A stretch of DNA of 64,000 nt from Protea cynaroides (GCA_028583415.1 CM053273.1:88386676-88450675), one strand, 5' to 3'. Numbered from the stretch's first letter, positions 45,404 to 55,599 are shown. A program made the numbers and translations. Notes: generated by a model from the letters alone, not told the origin.

Positions 45404-45646
45404 GAATCTGCATCCTCTCCTCCCAGTGAATCTGGGAGGACAGTGGCAACCCAGTCTGGATGGCCGACACGTGGCTCTCCGTGAATCCGAGATCCACGTT
45501 CAAGCTGACACCCAGCCGACAAGCCAAGCCCACAGGAGGTGTCGGCTTGAACGTGGGTCTCTGATTCACCCGAGAACCATGTGTCGGCCATCCAGACTGA
45601 ATTACCACATCCTCCCAAAACCACTAGGAGGAGACAATGTAAATCC
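45404..45646. mobile_element. Foldback MITE, Mutator-like, copy 2 (243 bp)
   Basis: Inverted arms of about 110 bp begin GAATCTGCATCCTCTCCTCC on the left and, reversed, GGATTTACATTGTCTCCTCC on the right. Flanks are GATTTGGTT (45395-45403) and GATTTGATT (45647-45655), a 9-bp duplication with one mismatch. Nine bases is the Mutator-superfamily size. Confidence 0.85.
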
Positions 45647-46120
45647 GATTTGATTTCAGTCTTTCAGATGTGGTTCTCACAGCAGATAACGATTGGGTAT
45701 GAAACCCTATGATGTTTGTCTCCCGGATGAATAAAGGCAATCCCTAGAATTTCAGGTCCAATTGTCTAGGTTCTAATGAGTTCAATTTAAAACAAGAGGA
45801 CAGCCAGTACCTCTAAAAGGGAAGAGTATTGCAGCTTGTGTCTTTCTGTTTCTCTTTCTCCTTTGACTCTCCCAACCTTCTCCTTTCTTTATTAAACAGA
45901 AAAAAGCAGGTTGACAGAAAGACATGCCTGAAATAAAATACAAGATCGCCTGCAGCGCTTCAGTGTAGTAGTACAAATACTGACAGGTGATAGTGCATTG
46001 GTCATGTATTCCGATCCACTCTCAACGGTCAGTATCAACACTGCTACATAGATCCTGATCCTCTGTTCCCTTGGTCCTTTTAGGTCGATCCTTGGTATCT
46101 GCAAAAACCAACTCATCACC

Positions 46121-46339
46121 ATGGAAGGAAACATAAACCAAAATGAATTCGAAATCTTCCAAAAACATGTTGCCGATCGCTTCCTAGATTTCTCTTCCTT
46201 CCTCACCACCTCATCCGACCATGCCACCGACATCAGCAACGATGTTGACAACTTCCTCTCCTTTGCTTGGCTCCAAAAGCTCCTAAATGTCTTCATTTGC
46301 TGCAAGGTGAAGTTCAAGGCTATTCTCTTCCTCGGCTGT
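46121..46339 (+). pseudogene. ROH1/BYPASS-like (DUF793) gene start, truncated
   Basis: The protein begins MEGNINQNEFEIFQKHVADR, then FLDFSSF and, after a variable segment, FLSFAWLQKLLNVFICCKVK and FKAILF. This follows the N-terminus of the plant ROH1/BYPASS-like family (FQKHVADR, then a WLRKLLD-FLCC-EFKxxL pattern). At LGCY the match ends and TGTAAGACCCACATC begins, which looks like the start of an LTR. The rest of the gene was not found downstream. Upstream 45780-46120 could be its leader and promoter. Confidence 0.55.
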
Positions 46340-46990
46340 TATTGTAAGACCCACATCTAAAATTCAGACCTGATTTGAATTTTTTACGCATGGCAAGTCT
46401 TTCCACCAACACGACACAAGGACCGGTACCCGTAACCATATAGACATGTATGTCGATCATGGTAAATAATTTAAATAAATATATTTACATGTATAAGTCA
46501 TGTGGGAACAACATATATGGATTGTGAATGGCAAGGCCCAAACCAAACAACACCTTTTCTTGGGTGCGGGCCAGGACGCACAAAAAACCCAAACCCTGGC
46601 CCACATGTGGTCACCCACACAGGTTTATAGCGACAGACCTATGGCTGTAGCCACCCGGCTAGACCCCAATGGTTGTCCAATCACACATGCCTTAATGATG
46701 TAAGACCCATTGTAGGATGTGAAAGTTATTTAATTAATTTATTAAATTGTTAATAAACCATATCACTAAAAGTTAGGAGGAAGACCAAGCGAGTGTTGGA
46801 GTCCATCTCCAACTAGAAGAAGGATCTTCTCAAGCATAGAATGATTCCCCAACCTCCCTCTTGCACTTGCCAAGTGAAAGTGTAGAACCCCAAGTCTCAT
46901 AGTGCATTGCAATAAGGAAAGAGTGTGAAGAATTGCACTCTAAGTCCAACTCTCCCCTTCTACTCCCTATAAGTACCAACCCTAGCTAGT
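46340..46990. other. Probable LTR-derived insertion behind the ROH1-like fragment
   Basis: Begins TGTAAGACCCACATC; a related TAAGACCCATTGTAGG lies at 46700. No coding frame. I could not find the other end or a target duplication, so the nature is inferred. Confidence 0.35.
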
Positions 46991-47089
46991 GTGTTGGAAT
47001 CCTCCTTTGGTTCTGACGTATGTTTTGGAAAAAAAGCAGTGTTGGAATCCTCCTTTGGTTCTGACGTATGTTTTGGGAAAAAAGCAGAG
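46984..47089. repeat. 48-bp tandem duplication
   Basis: GTGTTGGAATCCTCCTTTGG, then TTCTGACGTATGTTTTGG and AAAAAAGCAG, twice. Confidence 0.9.
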
Positions 47090-47577
47090 AAGGGAGGTCT
47101 TGGGGGAAAAAAATGACTGATCCTATGAAAGAAACTCTTTCCCAGAACTGTCCTACCAAATCGGGGACAGATAACTCTTGAGAATTCTTCTAGGATTACG
47201 ATTTTTTTCTTAACAAACCTTCGTTACAACACAATTTTCCCGTAATAGCTTAATTAAATTTTATCCCATGTCTCCAAATTTTATAGAAAATATTCCCACT
47301 AGTTTGGATCCGGTGATTTGGGCAGAAATGTAGTTTCTTAGATTTCCTAAGCAGTTGCTACATCGATCTAGGAAACTCACCACACAGCCTATTCTTTAGA
47401 GTAAGCATTACGATGATAAGTATGAGTCCGGATCAGCTGCATGTACTAGAATAGTAACAACTCTTCTAGTATGCTCTTTGGACGACAAGTATTCTATGGA
47501 GTTAACGGTGCTAACTTCCATTAACTAAATAAATTCTATTTTTTAATTCTTTTTATTTAAGTAATTGATTTGGTGAA

Positions 47578-47690
47578 TTGGCAATCAAGATTTTAAGGTA
47601 AGTTAATATATTAGAAATAAAACTCTAACGATTTTTAAGGTAAGTAAATTTATTAGAAATAAAACTCTAACTACTCACGATTTGATAAAA
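47578..47690. repeat. 46-bp tandem duplication inside the Mutator-like element
   Basis: GATTTTAAGGTAAGT then ATTAGAAATAAAACTCTAAC occurs twice in succession. Confidence 0.85.
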
Positions 47691-47859
47691 TTCATAACGA
47701 TTTTATAATTTTTTTTTAATTTCTATTTTCTTTTATCAATTACTTCAAACAAACTAAATGAGTTATTTTTTATTTGAAAAATAAACTCTTTGTTAATCAA
47801 AAATCATATTTGATATTGAGAAAACTTCTTGATTATCTAATGTTGTGAAACCATTGGGA

Positions 47860-48115
47860 AATGAGCATCAATCCAAGGTTTATGATGAAGAAGATGATGT
47901 TCCTTCTCTTTGTCATGATTTCTTCAACGGGTTCGCAACTTCCTCCTAGGTTTTAGTATAAGAAAATGAAATCAAAATGAAAGGGGAAGGAGCATCAATC
48001 CCAGGTTCACAGTGAAGAAGATGATGTTCCTTCTCTTTGTCATGATTTTCCCAACAGGTTTACAACTTCCTCCTAGGTTTTAGTATAAGAAAACGAAATC
48101 AAAATGAAAGGGGAA
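47860..48115. repeat. About 126-bp tandem duplication inside the Mutator-like element
   Basis: GAGCATCAATCC, GAAGAAGATGATGTTCCTTC, CTTCCTCCTAGGTTTTAGTA and ATCAAAATGAAAGGGGAAG occur twice in the same order. Confidence 0.9.
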
Positions 48116-48699
48116 GTTGAGGAAGAAGACTTGCAGTTGACATGGAAGAAGTTCTTGTTTATTCTTATATTTCACGATTTTGAAATCTCCTAATTTCCTT
48201 TTGATTCAATGTTTGTACATGCAGCTGACCCAGCCAACAAATGGGAATTATGATTTATCATCATAATTTATTTCTTTCGGTTTGAATTGATAAAAAATTA
48301 AAAATTAAAAAAAGAAAAGAAGAATCAACCCAAAAAATCGTGAGAGATTATCTATCAATTCAAATATGATTTTTAATTAAGGAATATTTTATTTTCAAAG
48401 AAAAATAAACCAATCTACCATTTCAACTAAATTACCTTATTAATAGGAAATAATTGGAAAAAAATGGAATTAAAATAGTGTTTATTTAATTAACGGAAGT
48501 TAGCACCATTAACTCCATAAGACACTAGTCTTCGTCCAAAGAACGTACGTGCAGCTGATCTGGACTCAATAAATATGATGGCAAATTAGCGACTTAAAAG
48601 CAAAATAACAGCTACCATATATGATCGATTAGATAGGTTACAACTAGTACTATTTAGCCAGCTCTCAGCAATAAGCAATGATAAACATAATTGATTCTA

Positions 48700-49006
48700 A
48701 TATTCTTCACCATAAGACGAGATATCTTGGGAAGGTGGTTTCACACTGTCAGGCTAATGCTTGATCTCCCTTGCATTCCCCAACTCCATTTGCAGTAGGA
48801 AACTTCATCTTGAGGTGGTACGTGGATACTTTGGCTTTGAGCCTTCTCAGTCCCGTGCTGCCGAGGAATGCATTGTATGCAGAGGGGACCTTGACGACCA
48901 TAAAATTGACCATGATTGTGGATTGATGCGGTGCACTCCCAGCTGTTACAGGCAGTTCTATTGACCCTTCAACATTAATCGGTTTTCCCAAGAAATCGTT
49001 TAACTG
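48700..49006 (-). pseudogene. Gypsy retropepsin-domain relic, copy 4, downstream part
   Basis: LNDFLGKPINVEGSIELPVT, HQSTIMVNFMVVKVPSAYNA and STYHLKMKFPTANGVGE. Its upstream half lies at 51924-52131, separated by the Copia insertion with its AACTG duplication. Together they match the uninterrupted copy at 34255-34757. Confidence 0.85.
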
Positions 49007-49362
49007 TGTTAGGGATGAACGCACAACCACAAGAAAGAGACGAAGATCAAGCAAACACACCAACACAGGATTTGCTATGGTTCAGCACACAAATCGGAAT
49101 GCCTACCTCCACCACAGAGAAACATAAATTCTTTATTGCCAAGAAAATTTTCTACAATTCTCTTCACCTGACAAAGTGTTCTCCTTTGCTCAGACCTTAC
49201 CTAGGTTTTTCCACACAGAGACAATATATAAGAAAACCTAGAAATCCTAATCCCACCACAATTATAAGTTTACCCCTGTACATGTAATAGACTCATACCC
49301 TAATACAAATATTATCCTTATAATTATGTGGATCCCACAGAATACAAGACACCAATCCAACA
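49007..49362 (-). repeat. 3' LTR of the gag-protease Copia
   Basis: Plus strand begins TGTTAGGGATGAACGC and ends CACCAATCCAACA. It differs from the 5' LTR by scattered point changes and few small indels, so insertion was not recent. Confidence 0.9.
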
Positions 49363-49399
49363 AATCTTTACCTGGCTTGGATTCTGCAAACCACCTTAA

Positions 49400-50240
49400 A
49401 AAAAATCCGTTGATGTTGATTTTGAAAACTTGTCTCTGCCAAACTGCTACACCCAAACCAGCATAGCCCACACCCCGTCCGGGTGTCCTATATAGCTCAC
49501 TACCGTACAATGTGAAGTGACTCCACTCTCCCACTGCTGCAGCATCACCGGAAAGATCACTTCCACTCACAAAATCCAAAGCAAAAGAAACTCTCTTTTT
49601 CCCAGATCTGCACTTCTTCACAACTTGAACTTCTTGGAGTCTCTGTCTTCCATCTGTACTCCTTGCTTGAGTTCCAATAGAAGCACCATCTATTTCAACA
49701 CTCCCTGTAAGTCTGTATAGATTGTCAACCATCTGTCCCTGCATCACAACCATAGCCCCTTTGGAGGCCTTAAGAACTCCACCTTCAGATGAACACCTGT
49801 AACCTCTCGCATCAAGTGTTCCAAATGAAATTAGATTCTTCCTTAAGTCTGGCACATGTCTAACCCTAGTTACAGTTCGCACAATCCCATCAAACATGCG
49901 AATCCGTACAGTCCCAATCCTGACAATCTTCTTTCAGCATCATTTTCCATTCTGACTATGCCCTTATCACATTCATGATATGTAGTAAACTGTTCTCTAA
50001 CTGAAAACATATGAAACGAACAACCTGAATCTAAAATCCAATCTGAAGTATCCATACCTGATGAAGTAGTGAGAAGGAGTTCTCCATCACTCCACTCTTT
50101 TGTGACACCAGCAGTAGATGATTTTTCTCTACTCTCCTTGTCTTCCTTTTTCTTTTTATCCTCCTTACACTTTAGACAATCCCTTCTTATATGACCTTCC
50201 TCATCACAATAATAACAAATTATTTTGCGACCTTGTGACT
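49400..50240 (-). pseudogene. Zinc knuckle and Copia protease of the non-autonomous element, frameshifted
   Basis: Minus strand: CYYCDEEGHIRRDC (a CCHC knuckle, about 50170-50225), then a Lys-rich linker, then DWILDSGCSFHMFSVREQFT with the DSG protease motif intact. A frameshift after VRMENDAER (about 49930) moves the protease to the frame RHVPDLRKNLISFGTLDARG, then GQMVDNLYRLTGSVE. After that comes the element's 3' end, also present in the element at 60.5-62 kb. There is no integrase. Confidence 0.8.
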
Positions 50241-50306
50241 TGGAGAGACCTCTATTCTTGCCATATTCCTATCTCCCATTTGATCTTCCTTTACCCTGAC
50301 AACCAA

Positions 50307-50957
50307 CTATAACCAAGGATTACCCTCATTTGACGTCCCCTCACTACTATTTTTCCATCGTGTCTCATTCATCAGCAAAGCAGCAATAACATCGTCAAGT
50401 TTGAGAGTGTCCTTACCAAACAATAGTGTAGTCACAATATGATCAAATGAAGGAGGTAATGAAGTCAACAGGAGAAGTGTCTTGTCCTCCTCTTCGATCT
50501 TGACATCAAGAGCATACAGCTTCGTCAGAATCCTATTGAACTCATCAATATGCACCTCAAATTTCACTCCATCTGACAAGTGAAAGCTATATAATTGTTT
50601 CTTTGAAAACAATCGATTTGTCAATGACTTGGACTTATACCTGCTCTCCAACTTCGTCCAAACTTCTTCTGGATCCTCCAAACCAATAACCTCACAAAGA
50701 GTGTTATCCGTAAAAAACAACTGGATCTTACTATTTGCTAAATCCCTCAACTCTAGCCACTCATCATCTGTCAATTTTTTCGGCTTATCGAATTTCTTCT
50801 TGAGAGCCTTAACAGTACCTTCCCGTGTAAGAATATTTTTCACCCGTTGTTTCCACAAGGTGAAATCATTATAGTCATTGAAGGGTTCTATGGAGAAGTT
50901 TGAATCCTTCGCCGATATTCTATTAACTCGATCTTTACCTTTTGTGCCTGCCATCAA
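50307..50957 (-). CDS. Copia gag of the non-autonomous element
   Basis: About 216 residues: start MMAGTKGKDRVNRISAKDSN, then FSIEPFNDYNDFTLWKQRVK, WTKLESRYKSKSLTNRLF and LTSLPPSFDHIVTTLLFGKD, the standard UBN2/gag order of Copia. The frame ends NEGNPWL, just before the zinc-knuckle segment, which lies in another frame. The gag itself has no stops and could supply structural protein. It would need reverse transcriptase from another element. Confidence 0.8.
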   Translation of the reverse strand: MMAGTKGKDRVNRISAKDSNFSIEPFNDYNDFTLWKQRVKNILTREGTVKALKKKFDKPKKLTDDEWLELRDLANSKIQLFFTDNTLCEVIGLEDPEEVWTKLESRYKSKSLTNRLFSKKQLYSFHLSDGVKFEVHIDEFNRILTKLYALDVKIEEEDKTLLLLTSLPPSFDHIVTTLLFGKDTLKLDDVIAALLMNETRWKNSSEGTSNEGNPWL

Positions 50958-51553
50958 CTTCCAAGAGCTTCAATCACTGTTGATCTTACACAAGACTGTC
51001 TGATCGATACCAAGGACACCGAATCTGTTATATCTGTGCCTTCCAATGACTTCGTAGCACCCAAAAACCCTTGGGAACAACCAACTCTATGTTTTCCCCC
51101 TTCTCTTTGGGTGATACAACGTACGAACATCGAATCGTATGACCTTTTTTTTTTTTTTTCTTCACCGTATAAAGGAAAAGCAACCCTCCTTTTTTTTTTT
51201 TTTTTCTTTCCTCTCATATACGTCTCTAACGAAAAGGAACAAAAAAAACCAATGATGACTTTAACAAAAGAAAAAAAAAACAAATTTCTTGTTTTCTTAT
51301 TCTTTTAACTTTTCATCACCTTTTCTTCTACTGTACCTTACGGTTTCAACGAATTTTTTTTTCTTTGAAAAAATAAATCAAGAAAAAAAAAAAAAGGAAA
51401 CAAGGTTTGCTCTTACTGTTTCTTTCTTTCCCTCTAGCGATCCTCTTATTCTGATCTTTTAGAGAGATAAAAAATTCATCTTCTCCAATAATCCTTGTGC
51501 ATCTCCCTTTTCCAGATCTCAACACATCACCCGTGACGATCTGTCGAATCTTA

Positions 51554-51565
51554 GCTCTGATACCA
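51554..51565 (-). other. tRNA-Met primer-binding site
   Basis: The minus strand reads TGGTATCAGAGC, exact for the common Copia primer site, two bases from the LTR. Confidence 0.9.
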
Positions 51566-51567
51566 CT

Positions 51568-51923
51568 TATTAGGGATGAACACATAACCACGAGAAAGAG
51601 ATGAAGATCAAACAAACACACCAACACATGATTTACTGTGGTTCAGCACCCAAACCGGAATGCCTACCTCCACCACAGAGAAACAAAGATTATTTATTGC
51701 CAAGAAAACCCTTTACAATTCTCTCCACTTGAGAAAGTGTTCTCCTTTGCTCAGATCTTACCTAGGTTTTCACACACAGAAACAATATATAAGGAAACCT
51801 AGAAATCCTAATCCCACCACAATTATAAGTTTACCTCCGTACATATAATAGACCCATACCGTAATATGAATACTACCTTTATAATTACGTGGACCCCATA
51901 GAATACAAGACACCAACCCAACA
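51568..51923 (-). repeat. 5' LTR of the gag-protease Copia
   Basis: Plus strand begins TATTAGGGATGAACAC (the TG has mutated to TA) and ends CACCAACCCAACA. Contains ATATATAAGGAAACCTAG, homologous to the other LTR. Confidence 0.9.
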
Positions 51924-52131
51924 AACTGGTAGTTCACTTTCTTCAGTCAATTTTTTTCAAGTTTCATTCTCTCGTATGCATCGTAGAAGAGTATGTTTAC
52001 TGGTCTGTCACTGCTGATTAGGACTCTCTTCACTTCAAAGTTTTCAATTTTCAATTGTATGACGACTGGGTCATTGTGAGGCATTTGGACTCCCTCCAGG
52101 TCTTCGTCCGAAAAGGAGATCTCACCTGTTA
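51924..52131 (-). pseudogene. Gypsy retropepsin-domain relic, copy 4, upstream part
   Basis: GEISFSDEDLEGVQMPHNDP, IENFEVKRVLISSDRPVN, DAYERMKLE. The catalytic Asp position is Ser, with the following Gly changed (ISSDRP). Continues at 48700-49006 across the Copia insertion. Confidence 0.8.
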
Positions 52132-52407
52132 AAGGACGTCAATCATTCAATATGGGTCATACCAACTCAACCTTTAAGCACTGCATGAATAATCTTTAAT
52201 GTAGCTTAATTTGAATATATAGATTAATCAAGTAATATCAGAATCTCCATTAATAATTGGTACTTATAGGTCAGATCTACTTATAATCCATCGGTTGGTT
52301 GTTGGTTACCAATCTATAATCTAGTTCATACTTCATACCAAACAAACTATAAAAAGACATAAGAAAGATATAAGATCATGTAACTGAGAGAAAGATTTTA
52401 ATCTACC

Positions 52408-52518
52408 CTAATCAGAATAATACTTATAGAAGTCATCCTCACCGAAGGTGATGGTATTGTTATTGCTGGTGTTGCCATAAGACTATCCCTGGCTTTTCTG
52501 ATGGTGGTTCTTCGACAT
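52408..52518 (-). pseudogene. Miniature family member, nonsense codon
   Basis: MSKNHHQKSQG, then TAG at codon 12, then in the same frame SYGNTSNNNTITFGEDDFYK and YYSD with its natural stop. Apart from the one nonsense codon the reading frame is kept. Its leader is cut by an insertion of about 1.1 kb (about 52585-53672) that separates it from its TATA box at 53687. Confidence 0.8.
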
Positions 52519-52584
52519 TCTAACAGAAGCAAAAACACAAACACAAAAGAGACTAAAAGACTGAGAGACTGAGAGATTCAAATA

Positions 52585-52936
52585 TCATCGTTTGTTGTAA
52601 AATTTAATGTCGTATCTTATTTGAAAAATAACTTGTTCTGATGATGAAGATTGCACTGCAACAAATAAAGTGTTTGAAGCTGAGTCGTATCACAAACGAT
52701 ACTGTCCTAAAGACAGAATTTGCCCCCAATGGTGCAACCGGATTTTGACGCAAATCTGGCTCCAAGATAAAGCAGTTTCTTGGCTTCCCGTATTAAACCT
52801 GCACTAGTCTAATACGCCCTTTCGAGTACTTCGGAGTGGTACTAAGGCAAATGCAGATGTCGATGATGGAAAAGATTGGTTTATATGATAAATCAAAATA
52901 AAAGTCGGGGGACAACATATAATATTGGTTATCAGA

Positions 52937-52992
<56 letters not shown>

Positions 52993-53360
52993 ATTAGTTT
53001 CATAAACCAATGGAGGGCTCCTACTACCCTATTTATAGAGTAGGACATGCCCTTTCTAAGCACCCTTAGATGTAGGTGTGTCCTTTCATTCCAACGGCTC
53101 AGATCATTAGATCCTGATTTGATGGTTTAGATCACACCCCTTACCAAAGGATCTGTCCTATTGAACAGATGCACCTCTACGATCTAACGGTTTGAATTAT
53201 TTGAATCCAATCTGACTGTTGAGATCGCACATTTTTCCAAAGGATCTGTTCCATTGAATGGATGTGTCCTTACGATCTTTTAACAGCTTGGATTTATTGA
53301 TCCTAATCCAAGCGTTCAAATCAAATCCCTTTGGTAAGAGTGTGTCCCTTTGAATAGTCA
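52585..53360 (-). repeat. LTR-like repeat, copy 2 (TGTTGTAAAATTTAATG)
   Basis: Collinear with 27445-28134, including the (GA)n tract (52941-52990), the CTATAAATAGGG box and the GTCCCTTTGAATAGTCA end. It carries an extra 70 bp near 53255-53325. Followed by the 53390-53670 block also seen at 30420-30733. Together they interrupt the leader of a family member. Confidence 0.75.
52941..52990. repeat. (GA)n microsatellite
   Basis: About 50 bp of GA, homologous in position to 27785-27831. Confidence 0.95.
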
Positions 53361-53686
53361 TATCTTTGAGTTGACCGATAGACCGACACAAGGAAAGGGG
53401 GAGACTTCCCTCCAAATTACCCTACTCCTTATAGTTCCCAAAACTATATATAAGGTACCTTACAACCTCTTTTACTTCCCATGTGGGACTAAGAAAAGAG
53501 ACCAACAATACTTGTGTCAACTTGAGGTCTTGGGATCCAACCTCACTAGCTCCACCTCAATACCCTCTCAAACCACATACTATAAGAACGAAAAACCAAA
53601 ATAGCTTTATTTTGAAACTTTACTTTTTACTAAAAAATAATAATACAGAAAAATATAATTAAAATACAATATCATTTCATGTAGTC

Positions 53687-53696
53687 TTATTTATAG
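53687..53696 (-). promoter_or_regulatory. Displaced TATA box of the 52-kb miniature member
   Basis: CTATAAATAAGACTACATGA on the minus strand. It now lies about 1.17 kb from the ATG because of the insertion. Confidence 0.6.
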
Positions 53697-53729
53697 GTGG
53701 AAAGGTAAAGTCTTTATCTTCATTATGGA

Positions 53730-53960
53730 TTGAGCAGAGAAACAAGAACGTGAGTTCAGGAAAACCGTCTAACCCTAGCAAAACCGTTGGATCAGAAGAG
53801 ATCTGATGATCTGTTTGAACTGGACGGGCTGGATAGCCTGAGAGAAACCGAATCCATGTTGTCCACAACAAAATAAGAGAAATTGAGGGAGGTATTTTAG
53901 GAATGTGAAAATATGGAGAGAGATTGTGGCGAATTTGGTTTCCAATTTCCATCACGGACG
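53730..53960. repeat. Promoter-distal family repeat, copy at 53 kb
   Basis: CAAAACCGTTGGATCAGAAG, GGACGGGCTGGATAGCC and GAAATTGAGGGAGGTATTTT in the standard order. Confidence 0.75.
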
Positions 53961-54451
53961 TCATGGGTTTCCATCACTTACATTTTGAACATTTATTCAT
54001 GGTTTAACCATTTAACTACAATCAGACCAATCATCATGGCTAAATCTTAAATTCGACCATAGTCACCTGGTAACATGTGACTATAGTTAGTTAAAATGGG
54101 AAACATTGTGATTATAGTTAGTTAAAATGGGAATGATAAAAAAAACAAAACGGGACAGAATATGTTTTAAACGGAGCAAAACAAGAACGGTAAGGTAAAA
54201 AAAAGGGTCAACATTTTTAGAACGGCAAAAAAACAAAAATAGACGGTACGGGTTTTAGACGGATCAAATATAATATAGTACGGTGAAAAAAAAAAGAGCA
54301 CTATACTCTCATAGATTGAAGAAATATACCTAGATCAATAGGAACATATGACATTTATGTTGCGTCTAGCCATAAAAAGGTGAGAAGTATCATCTTCATT
54401 CAAGTAGTTAATTGATGTCTTATGTTTGTCCAAGACTCAAGCATGAATCCA

Positions 54452-54482
<31 letters not shown>

Positions 54483-55303
54483 CACTCTATGGTGGCCTAT
54501 AATATACATTTGTTATGACCCATAACCGACAACCCACAATCCATCGTAACAAGTAATCAAATAATGAATCTAGAAACAATTATGAGGAAGTGGCAGGCTT
54601 TAATCCCACATCCATTGCTTGTAGAAGGCTATGAAAATATTACATGATATGGGATTAATCGACTCATTACTCATTAAAGATGCAGGTTATAATATAGATA
54701 CTATACGGTATGTGTATTAAACGCGTTTTAAATGGTAAGGTTTGGAGTATGGAGTATTTTAAAGTATTTTTGAGGTCAATACAACAATATGCGTACTAAA
54801 CAGTTGAGTAGGTATGACTGTACGATACACGTTTAAAACGAGTTTTAACTAACAAAGCGGGATGTGAGTCAACTGAAACCCAACTTATGACCAAATATTT
54901 GGAGTGGGGATGGTTAGTAGTAATGGGATAGAACAATATGTGTATGGGGAGTTAATGAGAAGTTATAATTGGATGGAGTGGTTAGTTTGTAATGTTATTT
55001 AATGTAAGGAGCCGAAATGTAGGAAAAAAAAAAAGAATTTGTAAGAAATTGGACTCTAAAGAGACATGTGAGGTCAGGTTTTCTTAATAAAACCAAGAGA
55101 CAATGGTTCAAATGACCTATTTTAGTAACATAGTGTTATCAATTGATTGAAGGCTCAAGTATTTGGTTCTTCAACCCCTCACAGCTGACTCAACCATCCA
55201 CATGGCTGCATTCACTCCCATGTGATGACCCAACCATCCACATGGCATTCACTCCAACGAAAAAACTAATGACTCAACCAGCAGAAGCGCTGACAGCTGA
55301 CTA
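53961..55303. other. Gene-free stretch
   Basis: ATAGTTAGTTAAAATGGGAA is duplicated at 54080-54130; a (GA)n run lies at 54461-54482. The upstream minisatellite of the family unit reappears at 55185-55265, although no family member lies directly to its left. Confidence 0.45.
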
Positions 55304-55312
55304 CCATAAACC

Positions 55313-55471
55313 AAGTCATTATCCTCTCCAATTGCTGGATCCTCCAATTGAGGATCCAGCGGTCTCTCTTTAACTTGGCACGCCTACCAATACATCTATA
55401 GATGCGCCTGATTAAGAGAGACCGCTGGATCCTCGATTGGAGGATCCAACAATTGAAGACGATAATAACCC
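55313..55471. mobile_element. Foldback MITE with 9-bp target duplication (159 bp)
   Basis: Arms of about 58 bp pair almost fully: left AATTGCTGGATCCTCCAATT and GAGGATCCAGCGGTCTCTCT; right, reversed, AATTGTTGGATCCTCCAATC and the same. A loop of about 40 bp separates them. The flanks are a perfect CCATAAACC (55304-55312 and 55472-55480). It sits inside the upstream repeat of a family unit. Confidence 0.9.
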
Positions 55472-55599
55472 CCATAAACCTGTAGCAGTTTTTGTTTTTC
55501 AGTGAACTATTTGGAATTCTCCAAATTAAGGTTGCTTCTCAGAATCAAAATTTTTCTTTAAAAACGTGAAAATTTTCAGCTCTGCATACGGGCTTTCCC

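Larger units (their letters stand above)
47424..48567. mobile_element. Mutator-like non-autonomous element, 1,144 bp
   Basis: Long terminal inverted repeats of about 100 bp begin GAGTCCGGATCAGCTGCATG on the left and, reversed, GAGTCCAGATCAGCTGCACG on the right; both contain CTTTGGACGA and GGTGCTAACTTCC. Flanks are GATAAGTAT (47415-47423) and AATAAATAT (48568-48576), a decayed 9-bp duplication. The paralogous, uninterrupted site is present at 26655-26675 (GATGATAAATATATGATGGC). No transposase; the interior has two internal tandem duplications. Confidence 0.9.
49007..51923 (-). mobile_element. Non-autonomous Copia (gag-protease only), complete, 2.9 kb
   Basis: Two 356-bp LTRs (49007-49362 and 51568-51923) are in direct orientation, with 5-bp duplication AACTG on both sides (49002-49006, 51924-51928). 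The primer-binding site TGGTATCAGAGC is two bases inside the right LTR, so the element reads on the minus strand. The 2.2-kb interior encodes gag, a zinc knuckle and a Copia protease; integrase, reverse transcriptase and RNase H are absent, with no sign of an internal scar. That is the structure described for TR-GAG elements. It lies inside a Gypsy protease relic. Confidence 0.9.

Noticed and set aside
53677..53964. Minus-strand frames in the promoter-distal repeat (also 44426-44632, 57682-57903) with similar translations
   Set aside because: Similarity comes from the shared DNA repeat. Frames start and stop at different places, carry indels that are not multiples of three in other copies, and lie in the upstream region of the family genes.
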